From the NCBI GenBank assembly GCA_002450895.1, contig DKAR01000136.1, positions 11,917-38,651 of the forward strand: a stretch of 26,735 nt of DNA, written 5' to 3'. Below, in pieces: positions 7,854 to 13,808 of this stretch (position 1 is the stretch's first letter; each line of letters starts with the position of its first letter). Both the position numbers and the translations under genes were made by a program. Under the pieces are notes generated by a model that saw nothing but the letters and a program-made list of their open reading frames with translations, did not search any database and was not told where the DNA came from. The stretch is from Proteobacteria bacterium UBA6921. Its GTDB lineage: Bacteria; Pseudomonadota; Gammaproteobacteria; SG8-11.

Positions 7854-7866
7854 TGACAAATTGTCA
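7854..7866. promoter_or_regulatory. Perfect palindrome TGACAA-A-TTGTCA
   Basis: Thirteen-base perfect dyad in the divergent region. It shares the TGACA/TGTCA half-site with the dyad at 7947-7964, whose centre is about 95 bases away. Confidence 0.35.
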
Positions 7867-7946
7867 CCCTCATTCCGGTGAATACACAAAGACGCTGACG
7901 CGCCAGTCGGGATTTGCATTGCTCACACATAACGCACTCTCCCCTA

Positions 7947-7964
7947 CTGACACAATGTTGTCAG
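7947..7964. promoter_or_regulatory. Dyad CTGACA-N6-TGTCAG upstream of the VOC operon
   Basis: Eighteen-base dyad ending 51 bases before the VOC start at 8016, in a position to overlap its promoter. A candidate ligand is the WYL-type regulator encoded by the operon's last gene, but nothing in the sequence proves this. Confidence 0.35.
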
Positions 7965-8015
7965 GAGCCCCCGCCTAATCTGTCCGTCCCACTCAACAAT
8001 AACGAGGACGGTCAG

Positions 8016-8408
8016 ATGAGCATGCAGACGATGAAGGAACACGGTGTTTTTAGCTGGAACGAATTGTTCACCACGGATATGTCCGAAGCCAAGAGATTCT
8101 ATAAGGAAGCACTAGGTTGGAATCTTCAGGACCTGGACAATCCCGCCGTGCCGTACAGCATCGCCATGAAGGGCGAACGCGAGGTGGCGGGGATCATGGG
8201 AATGACGAAGGATATGAATGGCATGTCGCCGCAGTGGGGATCCTATGTCACGGTGGACGACGTGGATGCCCGGGTCGCGAAGGTGCAATCCCTCGGTGGT
8301 AAACTTTGCGTGCCACCCAAGGACATCCCCAACGTCGGCCGGTTTGCGGTGATTGCCGATCCGCAGGGCGCCATGCTGGGCATGATCACGTATCTCAACA
8401 AGGAGTAG
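8016..8408 (+). CDS. VOC family (glyoxalase/bleomycin resistance-like) protein
   Basis: This is a 130-residue single-module vicinal oxygen chelate protein. The paired beta-alpha-beta-beta-beta halves are visible: FSWNELFTTDMSEAKRFYKEALGW opens the first, and WGSYVTVDDVDARVAKVQSLGGKL with GRFAVIADPQGAMLGMITY forms the second. This layout matches the VOC group that includes mycobacterial Cfp30B-like proteins rather than a dedicated glyoxalase I; the substrate is unknown. The ATG at 8016 has GAGG twelve to nine bases upstream; an ATG two codons later is an alternative. It is the first gene of a tightly packed operon with the DUF2461 and WYL-regulator genes, with only five bases before the next start. 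Confidence 0.9.
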   Translation: MSMQTMKEHGVFSWNELFTTDMSEAKRFYKEALGWNLQDLDNPAVPYSIAMKGEREVAGIMGMTKDMNGMSPQWGSYVTVDDVDARVAKVQSLGGKLCVPPKDIPNVGRFAVIADPQGAMLGMITYLNKE

Positions 8409-8413
8409 TTGTC

Positions 8414-9100
8414 ATGGCGAACCGCTTCTTCACTCCGGCCAGTTTCGATTTTCTCAAACGCCTCGACGCGAACAACAATCGCGAGTGGTTCGATCGACAC
8501 AAGCAGGAGTATGAAGACGCGGTTCGTTCACCCGCATTGGAATTCATCGCGGCGATGGCCGATGACCTTCGGCGCATCTCCCCAAACTTTCTCGCCGTGC
8601 CGAAGAAAGTGGGCGGTTCACTGATGCGCGTGCATCGCGACGTGAGGTTCGGCCACGACAAGCGTCCGTTCAAGACCAACATCGGGATTCAGTTCCGCCA
8701 CGCGCGCGGCAAGGATGTGCACGCCCCGGGATTCTATGTGCATCTGGAACCAAAGGAATGTTTTCTCGGCGTCGGGATCTGGCGCCCGGATGCTCCCGCG
8801 CTTGGCCGCATCCGGGATGCCATCGTTGAGAATGGCAGCGCCTGGCTCAAGGCCAGCCGTGACAAGAAGTTTCTCAAGACGTTTACGCCGGATGGCGATT
8901 CACTCGCCAACGCGCCGCGCGGCTACGCCAAGGATCACCCGCATCTCGAGGACCTCAAACGCAAGGATTTTATTTCTGTGAGCGAATTCAGCCGTTCACT
9001 GGCTACGAGCGCGGACTTTCAGCCCAAGGTCATCGCCGCGTTTCGTTCCGCGGAGCCGTATATGAAATTCCTGTGCAAGGCGCTCGACCTTCCTTACTAA
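8414..9100 (+). CDS. DUF2461 (TIGR02453 family) protein
   Basis: This is a 228-residue cytoplasmic protein of the DUF2461 family. Recognisable elements are the opening FFTPASFDFLKRLDANNNREWFDRHK (as separate short blocks NNNREWF and HKQEYE), the central RVHRDVRFGHDKRPFKTN block and the GFYVHLEP...GVGIWRP strand pair, followed by the RGYAKDHPHLEDLKRKDF block. The family is widespread and has no established biochemical role; the conserved charged residues suggest an enzyme, which is inference. The ATG at 8414 is preceded by AAGGAG that overlaps the end of the VOC gene, so the two are translated in close coupling. The next gene starts three bases after its stop. Length is typical of the family. 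Confidence 0.92.
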   Translation: MANRFFTPASFDFLKRLDANNNREWFDRHKQEYEDAVRSPALEFIAAMADDLRRISPNFLAVPKKVGGSLMRVHRDVRFGHDKRPFKTNIGIQFRHARGKDVHAPGFYVHLEPKECFLGVGIWRPDAPALGRIRDAIVENGSAWLKASRDKKFLKTFTPDGDSLANAPRGYAKDHPHLEDLKRKDFISVSEFSRSLATSADFQPKVIAAFRSAEPYMKFLCKALDLPY

Positions 9101-9103
9101 CCC

Positions 9104-9781
9104 ATGCGCCGCGCCGATCGCCTGTTCCAGATCATCCAAGGACTGCATCACGACCGTGCCGTCACCGCGCGGCAACTGGCCGAGAGCCTGGAAGTTTCTG
9201 AGCGCACCATCTACCGCGACATTCAGGACCTTTCGCTTTCCGGCGTTCCGATCACTGGTGAAGCGGGGCTGGGTTATCGTCTGATGAAGGGTTTTCGCCT
9301 TTCTCCGTTGATGTTCAACGAAGAAGAGCTTGCAGCGTTGCTGATTGGCGCGCGCATGGTTCAGACGTGGACTGACAAGAGCCTCGCCCGCGCCGCACAT
9401 CAGGCCATGGCCAAAATTGAACATGTGATTCCCGAACAATTGAAACCGGAACTGGAGCGCCGGGAGATCATGGTTCCGGCGTTTCCGTTCAGCGTCACCG
9501 TCGCCGATGAACTCGAATCCTTGCGCGCCGCGGTGAAGCAAAAGCGCAAAGTTCGCTTCGACTATCAACGCGAAGACGGCGAAGCGTCTTCACGCGTCGT
9601 CCATCCCCTTGGACTGATTTACTGGGGCAAGGTCTGGACACTGGTGGCATGGTGCGAGTTGCGTGACAGTTTTCGTCATTTTCGTCTCGACCGCATGAGC
9701 AACATTGTCTCGCTCGATGAGCAATTCAATCTTGTGGAAGGACGAACACTTCAGGACTATCTCGATCAGTGCGCCCAATGA
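9104..9781 (+). CDS. YafY-type HTH and WYL domain transcriptional regulator
   Basis: This is a 225-residue regulator. The N-terminal 60 residues form a winged helix-turn-helix of the HTH_11 type (RLFQIIQGLH, TARQLAESLEVSERTIYRDI, YRLMKGFRL). A WYL domain occupies about 135-205, with the KVRFDYQR strand, HPLGLIYWGKVWTLVAWCELR and FRHFRLDRM. In this family the W-Y-L triad is replaced in part by other aromatics; here the Y of IYWG and the W of VWTLVAW are seen. WYL domains sense ligands, in some proteins nucleic acids or nucleotides. It is the third gene of the VOC operon, three bases after the previous stop, which suggests it autoregulates the operon; the dyads at 7854-7964 are candidate sites. 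No terminator is seen after it. Confidence 0.92.
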   Translation: MRRADRLFQIIQGLHHDRAVTARQLAESLEVSERTIYRDIQDLSLSGVPITGEAGLGYRLMKGFRLSPLMFNEEELAALLIGARMVQTWTDKSLARAAHQAMAKIEHVIPEQLKPELERREIMVPAFPFSVTVADELESLRAAVKQKRKVRFDYQREDGEASSRVVHPLGLIYWGKVWTLVAWCELRDSFRHFRLDRMSNIVSLDEQFNLVEGRTLQDYLDQCAQ

Positions 9782-10258
9782 CATTGCAGAACCTTTGCCT
9801 TTAACTTGACATGTCGATTGGCCAAGAATCCGACAGACCCTTCCAATCCTTAAAGATACTTCCCCCCTTAAGAACAATCTGACCACAAACAACACTATTA
9901 AGCGTGACAGTTATCGCGGCCACGAATACGCATACTTACTCGCTAGTTCAAGACCCTACGTCGCCAGTTCTTGAACATACGCCCACTTCACGCACGCGGA
10001 TACATTGAGATTAATGGGCGACAAAGTTTATCAACGCCGCAAACACACCGATTCAAAAATTCATTTGTTGTCCGCATTGACCGTCTGTTAGCGTGACCTC
10101 GCTCGTCTGTCGTTAATGTCGCGTCGATCAGAAACCGGCAACGCTGACGTCGCAATTGGGTCGTTCGTCTTGTGTAACAGAGGGTGCGACAGCGCACGAT
10201 TTTTAAATTGTGTGCTCTGTTGTCGCGTTGTCCCTAAAGAAGCTCTAGGGGGGCGCGT
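9782..10258. other. Gene-free region with two inverted repeats
   Basis: No credible coding sequence on either strand in 477 bases. Two structures stand out. One is an eight-base inverted repeat GTTCAAGA (9946-9953) with TCTTGAAC (9969-9976). The other is the potential leader fold at 10177-10220 close to the PhnD-like start. The region is visibly richer in A and T near its centre than the flanking genes, as expected for promoters. Confidence 0.45.
10177..10220 (+). promoter_or_regulatory. Possible leader RNA with two exclusive folds
   Basis: A long fold pairs ACAGAG with CTCTGT and CGCACGAT with ATTGTGTG. A competing short hairpin (GTGCG, loop ACAG, CGCAC at 10184-10197) is followed by ATTTTT like a weak terminator. 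Both use CGCAC, so only one can form. It lies 39 bases before the PhnD-like start. Regulation is speculative. Confidence 0.25.
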
Positions 10259-11104
10259 ATGCTGCCATTTCTTGCTGTATTCCGTCGGTGCGTCTATTTG
10301 TTTGGTCTCCTGACCGTATTTCTCGCAGCTTTAGAATCTCCCGAAACCCGCGCTGAACTGATCCTTTCCGCCCCACCCCGCGAAAGCGCCGAGCGCGGAA
10401 TTGCGCTTTACGCACCGCTCGCCAAGCTTCTCAGCGAGCAGCTGGATGAAGCGGTTGTCTATGAACACCCGCGAGACTGGATCGAGTACGCGACAAAAAT
10501 GAAGCAGGATCATTACGACATCATTTTTGATGGTCCGCATTTTGCGGCCTGGCGCATCAAGCATCTGGACAACGCGCCCATTGCGAAACTACCGGGCAAC
10601 CTGGTGTTTCTGGTAGTAACGCACAGCAATGACAGTCGCCTGCATTCGCTCCACGATGTCATGAAAGGTGTCCTGTGCGGAATTGCGTCGCCCGCCCTCG
10701 GAACCATGGTGGTGATATCTGCTTTTGAAAATCCGATTCTCCAGCCAGAGTTTTACGAGGTCGGTGATATCCGCGACGTTTACAAATCATTCAAGAGCGG
10801 AAAATGCAGTTCTGCAGTATTGCTGGAACGATTTTATAACCGGCTCCCGGCCGTGGAACGCGCCGGCCTTCGAACGGTATACACCAGCGCACCGTATCCC
10901 GATCAAACCGTAACAGTCAGTCGGCGCGTCAAAGCCACGCAGCGTGTGGCTTTGGCGGAGATTCTTACCTCGCGTAGTGGCGTGCCGGAAGCGCAGGAAC
11001 TGTTGTCCCTGTACGGCAAGAAAGTCGATCACTTCGAAGTCGCACGGCTGGAAGAATTCGCAGGCATGGAAAATCTTCTGGAGGGTGTTATCTGGGGTTG
11101 GTAG
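10259..11104 (+). CDS. PhnD-like phosphate/phosphite/phosphonate-type substrate-binding protein
   Basis: This is a 281-residue exported protein with a signal peptide (hydrophobic core about 11-24, cleavage near TRA-EL at 32). The mature part is a PhnD-type periplasmic-binding fold: it starts LILSAPPRESAERGI, continues YAPLAKLLSEQL, and has the YDIIFDGPHFAAWRI block typical of the family, then LGTMVVISAF and a second lobe. The family binds phosphonates, phosphite or other small anions for ABC import, and some members are sensor-linked. No permease or ATPase gene is adjacent, so this is an orphan binding protein that may feed a transporter or sensor kinase elsewhere. The ATG at 10259 follows AGGGGGG. 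A perfect 9-bp hairpin follows the stop. Confidence 0.85.
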   Translation: MLPFLAVFRRCVYLFGLLTVFLAALESPETRAELILSAPPRESAERGIALYAPLAKLLSEQLDEAVVYEHPRDWIEYATKMKQDHYDIIFDGPHFAAWRIKHLDNAPIAKLPGNLVFLVVTHSNDSRLHSLHDVMKGVLCGIASPALGTMVVISAFENPILQPEFYEVGDIRDVYKSFKSGKCSSAVLLERFYNRLPAVERAGLRTVYTSAPYPDQTVTVSRRVKATQRVALAEILTSRSGVPEAQELLSLYGKKVDHFEVARLEEFAGMENLLEGVIWGW

Positions 11105-11113
11105 ACAGAACAT

Positions 11114-11138
11114 TGCTGAATCACGGCCCGATTCAGCA
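11114..11138 (+). terminator. Hairpin after the PhnD-like gene, no U-tract
   Basis: Nine-base perfect stem TGCTGAATC (11114-11122) and GATTCAGCA (11130-11138) with a seven-base loop, nine bases past the stop. The following CGACGG is not U-rich, so intrinsic termination is uncertain. Confidence 0.45.
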
Positions 11139-11219
11139 CGACGGTAGACCTTGTTGCGATCTTCCGCTCAAACGAGGGGAACGTGCGCACAAAATCACGA
11201 GCACGCTGTTCGGTAAACT

Positions 11220-11552
11220 TCAACAACGAGTCGTGACCGGGGAGATTTTTTCCACCCATAACGAGTCAAGGTCGCCTCCGCGTTCGACTTTCATATAGTA
11301 CGTTCCGGATTCACGTTAGCGTCGTACGTTGGCATCCAGAACGGTCGCTTCGTAAACGAATCCTTTCGACGCATCCCACTCGATATTGATATCGCGCATT
11401 TCCGCAATGCTGGTCGCGATCGCGCCAAGTGAAACGCACCAGTAATGCCCTGCGACGCCGCCACCGAGACAAAACACAGCGCAAACGACAAGACGAACCG
11501 CCAAAGCTGGTGCATTCCGTGATGTTTTGTGGTCTATAGGAAAACTCGTCAC
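11220..11552 (-). pseudogene. Small membrane-protein frame interrupted by an in-frame TAA
   Basis: A minus-strand frame from a possible GTG at 11552 (or upstream TTG/GTG codons) encodes 78 residues with one hydrophobic segment (VRLVVCAVFCLGGGVAG) and then EMRDINIEWDASKGFVYEATVLDA, ending at TAA 11316-11318. The same frame then stays open for 31 codons (RESGTYYMKVERGG..., ...SLWVEKISP) to a TGA at 11220-11222. The downstream part looks like protein, with alternating strand-like residues, so a single C-to-T change in a CAA (Gln) codon may have broken a roughly 110-residue membrane-anchored protein. It could instead be a real 78-residue protein, or not a gene at all. No good ribosome binding site is seen. 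It is divergent from the sulfotransferase-like gene. Confidence 0.35.
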
Positions 11553-11633
11553 ACTCTTCGCACCAAGAGTGGCGCATTTTTTTCCACACAGGAAATACTC
11601 CTGAGACTGAACTAACAAGAAAGGAGCATCGCA

Positions 11634-12257
11634 ATGCCTATATCCGTAATTGGTACCGGCGTCGGAAGGACAGGTACCTACTCATTGAAGCTGGCGATCA
11701 ATCAATTGGGTCTTGGCCCCTGCCATCATATGGAAGAGGTCCTGATGAAAATGCCGACGCAAGTCCCGTTGTGGTCCGCGGCACTCGGCGGACGCGCAAA
11801 CTGGGAAGGGATTTTCGATGGCTACCGCAGCGCCGTCGACTGGCCAACAGCAGGATTCTTCCGTGAACTGCTCGCGGTCTATCCCAGCGCAAAATTCATC
11901 CTCACCCTTCGCAGCCCCGAAAGCTGGGCCGACAGCTTCGGCGAAACAATCTACAAACTTCTTGCAGGACGAAACCAGGCGCCGCCGGAAATGAAAGACT
12001 GGCTGGACATGGCCACGGGCGTCGTCATCAAGACAGGATTCCCTGAGGGCCTCGATCGCAACGGACTGATCAAGGCGTTTAATGCGCACAACGACGCCGT
12101 GCAGAATACGATTCCGCCAAAGCAACTGCTCGTCTACCAGGTCAAAGACAGTTGGGCGCCGCTGTGTGAATTCCTCGGCAAGCCGATTCCTTCCGATCCG
12201 TTTCCTCGCACCAATGACCGCTCAGAGTTCTGGGATCGCGTCTCCGGAAAGAAATAA
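11634..12257 (+). CDS. Sulfotransferase family protein
   Basis: This is a 207-residue protein of the Sulfotransfer_4-like group. The N-terminal P-loop-like 5'-phosphosulfate motif GTGVGRTGTYSL (7-18) binds PAPS. The 3'-phosphate motif FILTLRSPESWADS sits near residue 90. The C-terminal region contains LLVYQVKDSWAPLCEFLGKPIP, a conserved family ending. These proteins move a sulfuryl group from PAPS to a hydroxyl acceptor; members of this bacterial subgroup have mostly unknown acceptors. The ATG at 11634 has AAGGAG upstream. It stands alone: a GC-rich hairpin follows the stop and the next gene is exported and unrelated. No PAPS synthesis genes are nearby. The family call is secure; the substrate is not. 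Confidence 0.9.
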   Translation: MPISVIGTGVGRTGTYSLKLAINQLGLGPCHHMEEVLMKMPTQVPLWSAALGGRANWEGIFDGYRSAVDWPTAGFFRELLAVYPSAKFILTLRSPESWADSFGETIYKLLAGRNQAPPEMKDWLDMATGVVIKTGFPEGLDRNGLIKAFNAHNDAVQNTIPPKQLLVYQVKDSWAPLCEFLGKPIPSDPFPRTNDRSEFWDRVSGKK

Positions 12258-12272
12258 CCTGCCCTCGAACTT

Positions 12273-12311
12273 ACGCGCGCGGTCGTTGCAATTCGGGCAA
12301 CGATCGCGCGT
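12273..12311 (+). terminator. GC-rich imperfect hairpin after the sulfotransferase gene
   Basis: ACGCGCG and (G)TCGTTGC on the left pair with GCAACGA(T) and CGCGCGT on the right, with a two-base CG bulge and a short loop. It lies 16 bases after the stop. No U-tract follows, so it may stabilise the 3' end rather than terminate alone. Confidence 0.5.
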
Positions 12312-12425
12312 GGTTACGATGGTTTGAAGAGCTACGTGGACCTCCGCACTCTGGCGCGCGCGACTTTAAGCCAACGCGTGATTTCTTCATTACAATCTGC
12401 GAAACCTTTTTTGGAGAGATCACCC

Positions 12426-12902
12426 ATGCGCCTGTTTTTTTCGTCGATGCTGTTCAGTGTTGCCGCTACCGCCCTCATCGCCACCACACCCGCAACGGCG
12501 GACGAGGTCAAGGTCGTTCCCGATGCCGAGCGCGACCTGGCGGCGAAAAAGCAGATTGCAGGACCCACCAAGAATCAGGGCATCAAATCGGTCAAGCCGC
12601 TGGGCACTTCGGAACTGGGTGGTGACTACCCTGCACTCGCCGGGCGCCAGCTTCGGGCCCGTGAATTGGTGATCGAACCCGGCGGCATTGTCGCCGTGCA
12701 CCAGCACGACCAGCGTCCGGGCATGGCCTACATTCTCGACGGCGAAATTATCGAGCACCGCAGCGACACCGCAGAGCCGATCACGCGCAAAAGCGGCGAC
12801 GTCGCCTTCGAGAAGACCGGCATCTCGCACTGGTGGGAAAACACATCAAAGCAACCTGTGCGCGCACTGGTGGTCGATATCGTTCCAGTGGAGCAAAAGT
12901 AG
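12426..12902 (+). CDS. Exported cupin domain protein
   Basis: This is a 158-residue periplasmic protein. The signal peptide spans about 1-25 (hydrophobic SSMLFSVAATALIA, cleavage at TATA-DE). The cupin barrel begins near residue 75. Motif 1 is ELVIEPGGIVAVHQHDQRPGMAYILDG in overlapping blocks, giving H92 and H94 as metal ligands. Motif 2 is SGDVAFEKTGISHWWEN with H135 as the further ligand. The pattern suggests a metal-binding small cupin of the kind found in periplasmic dioxygenase-like or binding proteins; a reaction cannot be assigned. The ATG at 12426 follows GGAGA and is preferred to earlier in-frame codons because the signal peptide starts there. A long imperfect hairpin 16 bases after the stop marks the end of the unit. 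Confidence 0.88.
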   Translation: MRLFFSSMLFSVAATALIATTPATADEVKVVPDAERDLAAKKQIAGPTKNQGIKSVKPLGTSELGGDYPALAGRQLRARELVIEPGGIVAVHQHDQRPGMAYILDGEIIEHRSDTAEPITRKSGDVAFEKTGISHWWENTSKQPVRALVVDIVPVEQK

Positions 12903-12918
12903 TCCGGCGATGTATTTA

Positions 12919-12960
12919 GAGTCGCGTTCGAACGCACGAAATAGCGTTTGTACGCGACTC
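12919..12960 (+). terminator. Long 17-bp hairpin after the cupin gene, no U-tract
   Basis: Arms 12919-12935 and 12944-12960 pair over 17 positions with one T-T mismatch and one G-T pair around an eight-base loop (ACGAAATA). It is close to the cupin stop, but the following ACGATACTCG is not U-rich. Confidence 0.55.
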
Positions 12961-13170
12961 ACGATACTCGCCTCCCGGCGCAAGACCCTTGTATTCAGAA
13001 GGAATCGGCTGGACCGGCGGGCAAAAGTGCCAGCCGTTACTACATAGAAACAGTCCCCTCGCCTCTTTGCCAGAGCAGGTCTTTTTCAGTGTACCGTCCG
13101 CTGCCACTGCGGACTGCGCCTTGCGGTTCGGCTACACTCGGAAAAACAACAACACCCCCGGGAGTCAGCC

Positions 13171-13779
13171 ATGACTATTTATCATGAAGGCCAAAGAGAG
13201 TTACAGGATCGTTTCGACACGCGGCGCCTGGCTGATCGTATCGACGATACGCTGATGCACGACACGATCCTGCCCGACGAAAAATCATTCATTGAAAGTC
13301 GCGATATGTTCTTTATCGCGACATCGGACGCGAATGGAAACCTCAACTGTTCCTATCGCGGTGGCGATCCGGGTTTCGTGCGCGTCATCGACGAGCGCAC
13401 TCTGGTGTTTCCGAACTACGACGGCAATGGCATGTTCCTGACCACGGGCAACATCCAGGTCACGAAACAGGTCGGGCTGTTGTTTATCGATTTCGAGCGA
13501 GGCAGTCGCATGCGCATCAACGGCACCGCCGAGATCGTGCACGACGATCCGCTGATGAAGGATTTTGTCGAGGCGCAATTCCTGGTACGCGTCACCGCGC
13601 GAGAAGTGTTCCCGAACTGCCCGCGATACATCCACAAGATGAAACTGGTCGAACGCTCCCGGTTCGTGCCTAAAGCCGCGTGCGAAACACCGGTACCCAG
13701 CTGGAAGAAATTCGACTGGTCAAAAGACGTGCTGTCGGAAAACGATCCGGCGCGTGACAGCTCACGCGAAGTAATCTGA
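13171..13779 (+). CDS. Pyridoxamine 5'-phosphate oxidase-like FMN-binding protein
   Basis: This is a 202-residue split-barrel flavoprotein of the PNPOx-like family. The order of elements is typical: an N-terminal helical lead (HEGQRELQDRFDTRRLADRI), then the barrel strands MFFIATSDANGNLNCSYRGGDPGFVRVID, TLVFPNYDGNGMF and NIQVTKQVGLLFIDFERGSRMRINGTAEI, with the INGTAEI strand a hallmark. The later part, FPNCPRYIHKMKLV, matches the family's conserved CPRYI-type block. Members bind FMN or F420 and act on small substrates; true PdxH activity is unlikely because the length and ends differ. The ATG at 13171 follows GGGAG. It stands alone and converges on the ArnT-like gene, 29 bases away, with no terminator seen between them. 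Confidence 0.9.
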   Translation: MTIYHEGQRELQDRFDTRRLADRIDDTLMHDTILPDEKSFIESRDMFFIATSDANGNLNCSYRGGDPGFVRVIDERTLVFPNYDGNGMFLTTGNIQVTKQVGLLFIDFERGSRMRINGTAEIVHDDPLMKDFVEAQFLVRVTAREVFPNCPRYIHKMKLVERSRFVPKAACETPVPSWKKFDWSKDVLSENDPARDSSREVI

Positions 13780-13808
13780 CAACACACCCGCCGAACTGAC
13801 AAATCAGA

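Larger units (their letters stand above)
7664..8015. other. Divergent promoter region between lipoprotein and VOC operon
   Basis: A 352-base stretch without a credible gene. It must carry both divergent promoters. It holds three compact palindromes (7831-7843, 7854-7866, 7947-7964) that could be regulator sites. I see no clear hairpin terminator. Confidence 0.5.

Noticed and set aside
11029..11259. 76-codon minus-strand frame over the end of the PhnD-like gene
   Set aside because: It is mostly antisense to the PhnD-like coding region and its hairpin, with no supporting start signals.
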